Source of the DNA: Rotaria macrura
Lineage: Eukaryota > Rotifera > Eurotatoria > Philodinida > Philodinidae
Assembly (NCBI GenBank): GCA_900239685.1
Contig: OENT01000279.1
Coordinates: 4,326 to 68,325 of the forward strand
Length of the DNA stretch: 64,000 nt
Direction of reading: 5' to 3'
In this document: one piece after another, positions 1 to 12,972 of the stretch
How the letters are laid out: every line of letters starts with the position of its first letter
How positions within the stretch are numbered: the first letter of the stretch is position 1
The notes under the pieces: generated by a model
What the model was told of the DNA's origin: nothing
The model's input: only the letters and a program-made list of their open reading frames with translations
Databases searched by the model: none
Translations under genes and position numbers: made by a program

Positions 1-821
1 CACGGGGCTTTTGATCTTTGTTTTCGTTTGAACCATTCGTAGCTAATCCAAGCCGTTTGGATGGTTCTTAATGAGATTTTCCCTCTTGCATTTTTCTGAC
101 GATCAAAACTAGACCGTTTGGATGAAAAACTCGCTCTCAGATTAGTTTTCGTGTAGCGTGGGTTCGTTTGAGTATTGTGTGACAAGTTTTTCTTTAGTTT
201 TTCGTTGACAGAGATATTCATGTCAGCTAATTGTTCTCATAAATAACAAATTGGTGAAACGTTTTTATAAGATTGATTTGTCTCAAGAGACAAAAATACA
301 TATTTATCATCTGGAAGACATCAAAAGTTCGAGAGGTTAGATGTTTGAAATAGTTTTATCTAGAGACTTGTTGAAGATGTGAATTTGGCTTCATCTAGAT
401 GGAGTGCTATTCTCATTTTTCATCTACAACCTCGATCAGTATCATCAACGTTTTTCTGCTGTCTTGTTTTTATTTCATAGGTCATTCAAGATTTCAGCAC
501 AATGCAGTTTATTTAAGGTGACTGTATTGACTTAGGATACAAGGGAATCGGTGCAAATATAGTCACCATCGGTGTCAATGCTCGATTGCATTTTGAAACA
601 TTGCACTACAGACGTGGTTTACTTTCAATAGTATTCTTATCTTAATACTGCAGCAAAAGTGATCAGTAGTAGGGAGCTCTGTGTCGATAAGCCTCTTTAA
701 AATATTTATTTCGAAAATAGATACTCTCCATGAGAATTCGATGCATTCATTTGTATGAGTATGAATTCAGATGTAAAAAACAAAACTTCTAAATTTGAAC
801 ATCGACTATAGAATTTTATTT
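1..821. other. Non-coding left flank, 3' of the CHPF-like gene
   Basis: No ORF or splice-linked exon set is visible. The first 180 bases contain the phrase CCGTTTGGATG twice and a short hairpin (GAACCAT at about 29-35 against ATGGTTC at about 60-66). This gives them a repeat-like texture, but the unit cannot be delimited. AATAAA on the minus strand (815-820) lies directly after the stop codon of the CHPF-like gene and is a plausible polyadenylation signal. Confidence 0.4.
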
Positions 822-3800
822 TTAATCTTTCTTATTATTATTATTCATTGCTTTTTGTTCATTCTCAATAATAACCATAGCCAATTGACTGCGCGTTGCT
901 ACACCTTTCTCCTGTTGCATTTTACATCGATCATATTCGTTTGGATTCGATTCTGCACGTAGATCACATTTAATAGATCGATAGTGAACACGTAATGCTT
1001 GATCTGGTGCACGTAAAATATGCAGATCGGTTAGCTGTACAAATAAATCGTAAATGTTCGTGTTTGATGTTGATATATTATGTTGTGAAATGAGTTTCTT
1101 GATATTTATATAATCGGTCATATAAAGTCCAATATGATCATATGCATATGAATTAAACCATCCAACAGATTTATGTAAGTCAATCGTTGAATCATCTGTT
1201 ACATTACGTGTACGTGCGATAATATGGGGATGATATTGATTAAAAGCAATAGGAAAAAAAATTTGAGTGTGTTCAATAACATTCAAACGACATCGATTCA
1301 AAAAATCTGAATCAATATTAACATAGGGATTCGTAATAAATATCAAAGAATTTGTTCGAAGTTTCGTTTGAAAAAAATCAAGTAAATAAATTGGCTCAGA
1401 ACTGTGGGGTATAGATGATGATGGTTGAAGTAATGTGTGATATGTTATAACTAATTGTTTATGCACTTGTCGTATTAAATCCACTGCGTGACGAATATTT
1501 TCAAACCACTTTTGCGTTTGAGAATATTCGTCTTTCGTTGTGACAATATGTGTAAGAAGTAATTCAAATTTATCTCGAGTTTCTCGGTCAAATAGAGTTC
1601 TATTTGCGTAATGAAGAAAACGAATAGCTGTGGATTGTTCGTCGGAATGAATGGGCAGTATAAGAAATAATTTTGTTGTTTCCGTTACGAAAGGCATCGG
1701 AACGATTTCAATAAGACCTGTGAAATACAACAAGAAAAAATCAAATTGATGTTGAACTCAACTTTTGTTACACATCGTAGGAGAACGAACAAAAGCAAAA
1801 CCTTAACTCTTGATTCGTCNAACAACTTTTCGAACAAATTTTCTTCTGGGAAATGAAATATACGAGAAATGTTTTTTCAGTTTTTGTGTTTGTAATCCAC
1901 TAATACTTTTCTTATGAATACAATGAAGTTAATCCGGCAGTATCAGAAAACACTTACAATAATTCCTCAGATACGTATGAGTCGACGCTGAACTTGTCAA
2001 CATTTAAAGATTACAGCATTCGATATCGATGAACATGTGATCAAAACGCAAGGAAGTTCATTTATTTGCTACTGCATACTTTCAGAAAAGAAACATCCAA
2101 GAATTCTAAATTACTAAAAGACTACTGAACGGCAAGGATATTTCAAGAAAACGAAACATCCAGTTTTTTTAAATCTATAACTGAGCAGTATAAGTATAAT
2201 TTTTTTATAAACAAGATAAAATAGATGATGCATTACGAAACAATATCTCTCCGAATATCGTTCGAAGGAATATGTAGCCTTGAGAACTCGTTTTCTCCAT
2301 TTTAATAGTAACCTGATGTATGCACAATAAAATAATGTCAAAATTCATCAACTACATTTTTAATATGAAAGACTTATCTTTTTCCGGAAACTTTAAAACA
2401 ATAACCGTTTTTCCCTAATCCTTCGAAGAACTGTTTTGAAGTCGAAATATTCTATTTTATAGTATTGATGAATATGCCATTCGTAGTCTGTAGTTATTAA
2501 ACTCGCTTGAATAACGTTAGTATTTGTGAAATTTGAACGTCGTCTTGCTTTGTTCGAATAAAAAAATGTTTCTAATAAAATCTCACTTACCCAATGGTCT
2601 CATCAATTCAGCACGTTTAATGTATTCTTGTTTTTTCTCATCTATAAGTAGTAGATCAACGATGTATTGTGTACCTCGCGTTGGATCGAATTGACGGTAA
2701 CCATTCAGTAATTTTTTTAATTTTAATCTTTAAAAATACGAAAATGTATAAAAAAAAGAAGCAATATCGAGTATTCTATTTACCGAGTTCCATATTTTTT
2801 TCTTAATTGTTCTACAGAATAATTTATAACTTCGTGTATATCTTGATAATCATCATCTTTGGAAAACAAAATTTATAGGGTGTGGGTGATTATAGTTCAA
2901 AAACGTTGAGCAAACCTTTCAACGAACTAATGACATCATTGTCACTTTTTAAATAAATATCGGTTTCATTAAAATAATCCCAACGGAGAACATCATAACG
3001 TGTTAGTGGTTTAAATGGTGGTGGAACTCCAATTGGCCATGGAATATTTCCGCATCCTTCAGGTGCATGACAGGATAAGCGTTCTATTGTCTCTTCATAT
3101 TTTTTCACAGTCTTGGATGCTTCATCGATTTCAACTTGATTGAAGTACCTTGAGATAAAAAATTGCGTTCAGTTTTGATTTCATATATTTTTTCAAAAAT
3201 TTCCGCGGTACTTTTGAAGTTTAACCATCGTGAGAAGATCAGTAATTGGATGAACAGTTAATGTTTGATTGAAATCATGAGTTTTAGACAATTTATCAAT
3301 GTCTGTATCGAATTCGAAACGATGATTAACATAAGAATTGAATTTATAATTCTAGAAATGAAAATTGTTTTCGTTGTTTTTTATGCATTACATGAAAAAG
3401 AAAGTAAACGGCTATTTACACCAGCCATATTGACACATGGTACTTTAGCTGCTTTTAAAATGCAGCGTCCAATATTATCAGTTAAATCGTGTGAATAAGA
3501 ATTTTTTGTGCACCAATCAAGTTCTGCATAAACTTTTCGGAGTACAGACTAGAATAGAAAATATTTAGTTTGTTGAAAAACTACATGCATCATTAGAAAT
3601 AGATAATTGCGCATCGATCACACTTTTGCTACTGATCGTATATCTGTCAAGAAAATCTATTCCAATATCGAAATCATTTTCGACCTGCACGGTTGCTACA
3701 TAGAATTGGTTTGTCTGAAGCTTTCTTCAAAAAAATAGGTGCAAATTAAAGGTACGGTGAGACTGCTATCTTTTTCAACATGCAGAAAATATTTTCACAG

Positions 3801-6800
3801 CAGTTATCATTTGATGAGAATACTTGATTATGCTTACTGTCAATTCTCTAGAATTTTATTTCCGAAAGTGTAATCAAAATGGTAACATTCAATTTTCATA
3901 CGAGAGAATTACGAATTAGAATAAATGATTCCAGTAAAGTTCAAAATTATCCAATGTAAACAATCCTCTCTAGTCGAATTCGATACCATACAGGGATCTT
4001 TCACGTTATCACCTTCGCTTTTTACAAAAAGAAATCTAGTAAAGTTTTGATAATTAGAGAACAAATATTTAAACAACGAATAACTACCTTTTGGTAGGTT
4101 TCCTCATTAGGCATTCAATTAAGTTTTATAACAGAATAGTTTCTCATATTGTATGAAATCTTCACTTCGAACTTAAAAAAAACATGTTCCTTCTTGTAAT
4201 TAGTTCATGGAAACAACGCATGATTTCAATAGATACTCTTTTTTTGTATAGATGAGGACAAAATTGGGGTTTGTTCGTATGAACCAATTTTGCATTATTC
4301 GAAAACAAGATACATGAGTAAACTCGATGAACTCTACGATGAAATAGTTGCTCATAGAAATTTTAACACTTTCAAATCGATCATGCAGATACTCGACCAC
4401 AGCGAGAGACGAGCTATTAACGTAATGTAGCTATACAAAATTCAAATGTTAAACGTATTGGTATTCAATATTGTGAATTAAGGTAAGCAGAAATTAATTA
4501 ACTTGTGCAACATGCTGTTGAATGTAACAGATTGCTTATCGTGAAGATTGTAATTCATATCGTTTATTTAAATCACTGATAATCAGAGCTCTCTGAGGTC
4601 TATCGAATAATGAAGTAAAAAATAATAAAACTTAATATAAAAACTTATTTGATAAGAATTCAGAATCGATTTACAAAGAATGTTGGTAAATAAGTCCAAC
4701 GAAGGAGCAATGAGAAGTATAATTTAGAGATACGCACTTATCAACAATAAAAATAGTCTATCGATTCTTTGTAGTTCAAGCAAACAATTCATGCCTACTT
4801 AGAAAAACACATATTTATTTGTTGAAAACTGATCGAACTTCCTGTGATTCTGTTTCTCTATTGTTTTTGCATTGTGTTAAATTTTGGTTTTAATTTTATA
4901 ATTAGATTGTCTCGGATGTACAACAAAGATATCAAAATATTTTGTAGTCAATCGAGAACAAAACAGCAAGTACAAGTTTAAGATGAATTGTGAATGTATT
5001 GATTTAATCAAATAAGTTACGGTTGAAACTGAACTGAGAGTCACTAGACATGAAACAATCGAGAATTCTTGTAGTCTGATAAAGATGATGTAATATGATG
5101 GTTTTACGAACGTCTGTATTCATAGCACGAATCTAGTTTTACTTTTTACATCTCAGTATATAATTCTTCATAAGAATTTTATTGTACACTTCATAATTGG
5201 AACAAGGATGTCGTTCATATTTCATAAACAAAAATTATTGATGATATTGGATTCTCTTTAATCGTATATCAATATTCTTCGTCATTTTCCTGTATGTTTC
5301 TATGGTTTTTTGTCTGCGTCCAATTCTCCTAAAGAAAAGTCAATACTAAGAATGTTTGTCATATTTGAGAAGTTCCAAATACATAATCTTGTATGATGCG
5401 TTTTTTTTCATATCTTGTTTCACATAGCTGTCATAAATTAACTAAGAACATCAGACGCAATTCAATGATACCGATTGGTTTAGTTTTTCTTAATCTTCAT
5501 AATGTTTACTAGATGAAATTGAATTTCTTCATAAGCTGCTTTATCGATTTTGTTAGTTTTTCTAATAATCACATTCAGACTTTCTAAACTGATCCTTAAT
5601 TTTCTACCTTTGCAGATTTACTCGATCTGTTCTCTCAATGAAATATGAGCTATGAAAGGAAGATTGAAGTAAAATGACAGAAATAGAGAAGCCTTCATGT
5701 TGTATACTCGACGTAATTGATTGATGTACGATAAGAATCTTAATGTCAAGATCTTTTTGTTATAATATATGAACAAATAGATTACTAGATTTCTGGAATT
5801 TCAAGTAAAAAAAACGAAGAACTTCTATATTCTGCTATCGGCATAGTAGAAGAATCTTTCTATAGTACAGGACAACAATAAAAGAGTTTTTTTTACTTTT
5901 CAGTTTCATCAACATTGCATTAATAGTTAGTTCTTGAATTTCAAATAGTAGTGTAGTTATTATATACGTATAAATTTATATATTGTGTGATGCAAATAAA
6001 CTTACTGCAGACAATATGATTCCAGATTCATAATAACAATAAACAGCATGAACATCATCAAATGCTTGTCCTAAATAAAGATCTTGTCCAATGCTAATAT
6101 GATTAAGATATTCATTCAGCTGGAAAATGAGAAATGAAAAATTAACAATTAACTCGTTTGATTTGACTTACTTTAAAGCCTCGTACGTAAGTATTATCAG
6201 GCACAATAACGTACCAATCATATAATTGACCCATTTTCTCCGCAAAATATTTTAACACATAGAATGGTTTTAAATATGTTCGTGGGTCATTAATAGAAAT
6301 AACATGCATACCTTTAGGAAAATGATCTACATTTTCATTTATAAAAAATAATAAAAGATTAACATCGTCTTGTAAAGTTTGATTGAGAAATAAACCAAAT
6401 GTATTTATACGATTTGTGTCCGTTAAAACAGCGACAACAAATTTTTCCCTAATACCTAGTTCATCAGCTATGTAACGCGGTCGAATTATCGGAGTTATAT
6501 TTTGTGCACGTGCTGACAGAACAACAGTTTTGTTTTGATCTGTATTATTTAATTTAATTACGGCATGCTGTAATGGATGAATTCTCGGCTCATAATCTTT
6601 ACTACGATAATCAACAAGAGTGACATCAGCTATTGAACGAGCTTGTCGATTTAATATACGAAATGAATCGTCTTTATTACGTAATGAAAGAGTTTCAGGG
6701 TTCAAATGAAGATTAAATGGTGCACCAAGTGGTTCGAAAAGAATAGACGAAGAGGTATCACATATATTCATTAATGGTAAACAAGCAAAACTTAATGCAA

Positions 6801-6900
6801 AACCAAGTACAAGACCAACAGCAATCGATAAACAGTAACGCGATTTCATACGACTACGATAAATAGCATATGAAGTTCTATGACGGGATGAATTTGCCAT
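822..6900 (-). CDS. CHPF: Chondroitin polymerising factor-like protein (CHPF family), 8 exons
   Basis: A Golgi type II membrane protein that partners chondroitin synthases in extending the GlcA-GalNAc chain. Exons, in transcript order: 6900-6172, 6119-6006, 3548-3420, 3351-3212, 3148-2916, 2856-2784, 2727-2591, 1717-822. They join in frame to 816 residues, close to vertebrate CHPF. Residues about 22-45 form the signal anchor. Family landmarks remembered from CHPF include ADELGIREK, LYLGQAF, NIGRCIL, a WPIGVP..VLRWDYF block, NGYRQFDPTRG, IVPMPFVTET, DFLNRCRLNV and a C-terminal SRSQLAM-like TRSQLAM. The first domain has PDNTYV (about 234-239) where active synthases have a DDD metal site. The second has NPYVNID where they have DVD. 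It is therefore more likely a non-catalytic partner than CHSY1/3. Intron 2 is 2,457 bp and intron 7 is 873 bp; the other five are 52-68 nt. The start is the first ATG of exon 1. Confidence 0.9.
3549..6005 (-). other. Large intron 2 of the CHPF-like gene
   Basis: This 2.46-kb intron separates the exon ending ...GIILSA from the exon beginning SVLRKVYAEL, and the protein is continuous across it. No transposon ends, inverted repeats or convincing nested gene were seen. The only ORF of note (66 codons, 4200-4400 minus) has no support. It stands out because most other introns of this gene are under 70 nt. Confidence 0.6.
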
Positions 6901-8208
6901 TTAAGAAAGATTTAAAACACGGAAATAAAGAAACAACACCTGAATCACTTAAATTGTATTAAACTATAACGTCAAACTAATAATGTGCAGTATCGCGAGT
7001 CATATCATGCTGTGTCTACAATAAGTGAGTCTTATGAAATAAAACGAAAATATTTGTATGTAAAGGTGTATTATTTTTAAAACTTACTCACCTTTTGATG
7101 CTTATGCTTGATTTTTTATGTATACTTTTGCTCGTTCTTTCAGAATTATAAGAAAAAGGAAGACTACAAGCAATACGATGAGAATCGAAGAAATAAAAAA
7201 TATAAATATATGTTTTACTTCTTGTTGTTTGCGTCTGTTCTATGTCTTTCGATCACTGAATTAAAATCATTCTCCCGAATTTTTATTACATATGAATTGA
7301 ATGTATGTACAAAGAGAGCGATCGAACGGGAGAAAAGAAAATTTTTTTATTTCAAGTATATTTTGTCGTCAGCCATTCCCATAGCAGTAGAATATCATAG
7401 TTCATAATGTCTGACGAACTCATACATGTATGTATAAGAGCATAACGAAAAATAGCCTAAAGAAAAGTAATGCTCGATGAGAGATTATTGGTTCATGTGG
7501 TTGAGAATTCTGTTAAAGTTTGAAAAATCATTCTCTTGAGTACTTCTTTAACTCAAGCCAATGACAAATAGCGACACTTACTTCGAAAACTGGAATATTC
7601 AGGGACGGCTAAAATTTCATTCATGATTCGAGCAACAGAAAAATGACAATATTTTTTTTTATGAACAAGTACAAAGTCGACTATTTGAATCATACTTGAT
7701 GGTTTATTCCATGATGATTGGTTTTATTTCTTTTTCTTTTTCTTTTTGTACGTCTTATATTTTTAGTTGATCGGATATCATGTTTACTTTCACACGTAGA
7801 GAACTCATATAGTTTTTCTTCTATTAGTTGTCATATGAAAAAAAATATATGTAAACTTGTTGCAATAATAGCTTAGTGACATTCAACTTTTTATTCGAAG
7901 TAATTATATTCTCGTAATCGATTATGTAATCAAAGTTAAATATAAAAGTCCGTAGAATAAGTGTATATGCACTAAAAATTGTCTTATAGTGAATAGAGTA
8001 GAAATGTTATGTTTCTAATTGTTAATTATACGACACTTGATCGTATTATGAATTCAAATCAATGGATTATTCTATTCATAAAATCATAATTATTTAACTA
8101 ATAATTTCGTATTTATGAAAGAGTAAAAGAAAAATGATCAACTGTAGCTTTTTACAGATAACCGTTGAGTATTGATCAATGTGTTTGTTTTAGATACAAC
8201 GAGTACAT
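6901..8208. other. Intergenic, upstream of the CHPF-like gene
   Basis: AT-rich sequence with no supported gene. A 99-codon ORF on the plus strand (7108-7407) is lysine/tyrosine/phenylalanine-rich, as expected from AT-rich DNA, and has no recognisable motif. The CHPF promoter should lie just to the right of 6900, but no clear TATA box can be assigned. Confidence 0.4.
8197..8208. repeat. Left 12-bp target-site duplication
   Basis: CAACGAGTACAT is repeated exactly at 8640-8651, on the other side of the inverted-repeat element. Two identical 12-mers flanking one element are best explained as a target-site duplication made on insertion. Confidence 0.75.
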
Positions 8209-8639
8209 TGTTTTCAGTTAAGGAAGGTTTTTGACATTATTGAATAATTTTGTTTATTTTCTCTTCCTGATTATTGTTTTAATTTATTTCCTTATTTACT
8301 TGACGTTTCGGCCGGTAATACCGTCCTTCTTTAGAAGATAAAAACACAAATAGAAATTTGTTTACATATACACGCATAGATTTGTTTCTTTCTTTTTATC
8401 TAATAGTGGTACGGACGATAAACAATGTCACCTTTATCGTACCAGACTATTACCGTCTTATCCGTACCACTATTAGATAAAAAGAAAGAAACAAATCTAT
8501 GCGTGAATATGTAAAGAAATTTCTATTTGTGTTTTTATCTTCTGAAGAAGGATGGTATTACCGTCCGAAACGTCAAGTAAATAAGGAAATAAATTAAAAC
8601 AATAATTAGGAAGGGAAAATAAACAAAATTATTCAATAG
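8209..8639. mobile_element. Inverted-repeat retroelement remnant (Penelope-like terminal repeats?)
   Basis: Two arms of about 180 bp (outer ends near 8239 and 8637) are inverted copies around a short centre near 8430, with about 90% identity by eye. Exact 12-bp direct repeats flank the element, and 30 extra bases sit between the left duplication and the left arm. Each arm carries a compact hairpin motif. In the right arm (8541-8573) CTGAAGA is followed by a GG..CC stem and then GAAACGTC, resembling a hammerhead core with one change (CUGAUGA to CUGAAGA). Penelope-like elements are known to have terminal repeats in inverted or tandem arrangement, duplications of variable length, and hammerhead motifs; that classification is inference. 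No reverse transcriptase or GIY-YIG coding remains. A foldback MITE is the alternative. Confidence 0.6.
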
Positions 8640-8651
8640 CAACGAGTACAT
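8640..8651. repeat. Right 12-bp target-site duplication
   Basis: Exact second copy of CAACGAGTACAT (first copy at 8197-8208), starting 2 bases after the right inverted arm ends. Confidence 0.75.
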
Positions 8652-10502
8652 ATATTTAAAAGAAAATTTCTGTTACGATGAAAAATAGAACGGTCATAGT
8701 TGCGCAACACTAAATAACTACACAAACGACTGATTTGCTTTTCGACTTGTAAAAGTTTCGTTTTTCTCAATTGAAGCTCCCATGTCGTGTTTGATGCATT
8801 CCCGTTTCGTCTAAAAATCAAACTGTAATGAATAAAATCAGAATCAAAGCAACCAGCTTCATTCCTGTGATTGTCTTAAACAATTATCTTCTAACTAAAC
8901 TGATTAAAATTAGTTAAACTATCTTTACTTTGGGCAATATATATGTATGAGATCAATAATAAGAGTTCATTGTATATGGAATACTTATTTAACTAAAAAA
9001 TAACCTTGCTGTATACTGTTTGAAATAAAAGTAATAAATCAACTTAAATCATTGATAATTTTCACTATATACATCTATCTTTTGATTTGTACCTAATACT
9101 ATTCTCCAATAATCTTTGGTCAGAAAATACTTCCTTTTATGACGAATTACCTTTCGCTAACATGATTTATTGAAATCTAATGAAACAGGATTTATCCTCT
9201 CTCTCTCTCTCTCTTTTCCGATTAAGTTTTACGTTTCGACGAAACGGGAATACAAGAAGAAAATGAATTCGACAAAACAGGACATAAGCGTTATGTTTGC
9301 GTTCTTTCTTGTAAGCCTGACGACTAACATAATTCCTAATAAGTTATATTGAATTGTTTCAAGCGAAAATTTTGTCTTTTTTTTCGATAAATCTAGAGGA
9401 TAGCTCACATTATTGAGTTATTTTTCATTATCGAGAATTGTATGTAATGTGCACCATAATAGGAAGAACAGTTACATGAAGTCGACATGCGTTTATTACA
9501 ATCGATCCATTTAAACCAGATTTTTTAATTGTTTCTTTTTTTGCACAGAATTTTACTTTTGTTCTCTTACGAATGGATCATGTTACAATTCTCCACTTAA
9601 CTAACTAGTGTTAGGTTGAGATTATGCTTGCAGAACTTTGAATCTATTCTTCATAGTTAGAATCGGATGTTTTCTTTCCTATTTTGCTATTAGAATCTTT
9701 ACAGGACTGAACGCAAGCATCTAGATTTTAAATTCAAATCATTATTTATTATTCGCAGAAAAACAATAAAATCAAAGTTTAATTTTGAATACGATTTAAA
9801 AGCATCAGTCAAATATAGAGTCTAGCTGGGTTATATTCAAAAATTTTGACAACTCGATCGAACAAAACCAGATGATAATGATAAGAATCGACAGAACGTT
9901 GCTTTTAGCAAGAGCATAAATTCTGTGAAAATCTAATTAACATTTTGCTTCGAATACTTGTTATCTCTATTTAAAACACTCAAGTTATGTGGTAAACCTA
10001 ATGCAAATTCGTGCTGCTCTCTTCAAGAACAGACAATGATGAAGAACGATGCAACTTAACCTCAAATGAATTCCTTTAATATAAGCGATATTTAGAATGA
10101 AATTTGTACAATGTCACTTGTACTTAGAATAACATTTGTTCATGCATAGTAATACAAAGCTCAATATATTTCCATCTGGATCATTTAGATCGAGAGAAAA
10201 AAATATGTTCCTTATTTTTAGTTCGGCTTAAAGAGAGGTAGGTTATTTAGTTATATTTTCTTTTCTTGATACCAGAAGAAAACTTATGAATATATGCTAT
10301 TGTGATTGCACAAAATCGTCAGTTAAAAGGATCAAAAAAAAGATGAATGCAAAAAAGTAATGATAAAGATGGCACATCATTAAAATAGGGTGAGGAAATA
10401 GTTGTATGCATGTCATTGAAGAAGGTTGCTTTTTTCGTATGTTTGAAAAAGATAAAAAAAAGAAAAAAAACAAAATGTTTCTGTTGATGATCTTCTTCGG
10501 AT
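8652..10502. other. Intergenic, 3' of actin
   Basis: AT-rich, without a supported gene. There is a short CT microsatellite at about 9198-9213. A 62-codon minus ORF ending inside the right target duplication (8633-8821) looks superficially protein-like but has no splice partner and no known motif. Confidence 0.4.
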
Positions 10503-11904
<1,402 letters not shown>

Positions 11905-12972
11905 GTTTATTGGTTACAACAGCGATTTAGATGATAGTAAGATATGTATGTCTCCTCTATTGAGATTGTCCGCAAAAAGAACGTCAGCCGCAATATCTTC
12001 TTGACTATATCCAGATGTACTAAAATAGTATTTTCTCTGTCTCTCTCTCTCTGTCTCTCTCTCTCTCATACTCTCTCGTCCTTTCCTGCTTATTGCTTTT
12101 CCATAGAATATGCATATCCACACATTCCAAATCGGGTAATACAAATCTCTATGACAACGGGCGGCCGGAAGAAAAAAAACAGATAGATAACCGCTTCCCG
12201 CCTTCTTTGTTGTATATATTTGGATATATCCAGACGCACGGAACAATATATAGATCTATATTGATTGCTCTTCTTTTTAGGAAAAATACCGCTGTGGCTC
12301 GATACTATCATAACATATAGTAACGATAAGCTAAGAAAAGATGAAAAAAGAACAGGAAAGAATATATATCATCCAATAGATGATAAATGGACTTACATGG
12401 AAAGTGAGACAGAGAGAGAGAGAGAGAGAAAATAGACGTACAAGAGAAGACATAACTATCCTGAAGGATAACATTTCTGAAAGGTTTTCTGTCTATTCAA
12501 ACACACACACACACACATATATCTTTGTTATTCATGAAAAAAAGGAAACTTGGATGAAACATGCTAAGCGTATCATTAATATAAAACATGTGTACGACAA
12601 AAGCGGACTATTTTTAAAATAAATAATCCGAACATTAGAGTATCGTACTAAATAAAGCACATCAAGTCTTGTGTAGCTGAAAATTTCCCAAGTTTTGCCC
12701 TTTTCTTGTCAAAAGCTACAAGATAAAATAATAACATCCTTGATGAAAGTATCTTTTCATTTCTGCTTGTTCGATCGTTCATCGTATATGATTAAAAAAC
12801 GTACATTTCATGTTCAGAATCTTGTTATCATATTATTGTTTCCCTTCTTCTTCTTCTTTTTTTTTCAATAATACACACAAAAAAAAGAAAAAACACACGG
12901 GTATACGAAAGAAAAACTAAACAGAGTGAAAAAACACTGTTCTTCCTTTTTTTTCTCCAATATAAATAAATA
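11905..12972. other. Actin 5' region and HMGCR 3' region
   Basis: About 1.07 kb between two genes on the same strand. It must contain the actin promoter and 5' UTR and the HMGCR 3' UTR. It holds a CT/GT-rich simple-sequence tract at about 12033-12080, a GA run at about 12410-12430 and an AC run at about 12500-12517. Several overlapping ORFs on both strands here are products of these simple repeats. I could not identify a good CArG box or TATA box. Confidence 0.5.
12033..12080. repeat. CT/GT-rich microsatellite
   Basis: An interrupted (CT)n tract of about 48 bases lies roughly 130-175 bp upstream of the actin start codon, so on the transcribed strand it is a GA-rich promoter-proximal tract. 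Whether it is functional (GAGA-like) cannot be judged from sequence alone. Confidence 0.7.

Noticed and set aside
3265..3498. Plus-strand ORF of 77 codons
   Set aside because: Antisense to CHPF-like exons 3 and 4, whose minus-strand reading matches the family.
7108..7407. 99-codon plus ORF with hydrophobic stretches
   Set aside because: Amino acid content is that of AT-rich random sequence; no motif, no splice partner.
8633..8821. 62-codon minus ORF overlapping the right target duplication
   Set aside because: Read across the pre-insertion site it stops after one more codon; no acceptor or homology supports an exon.
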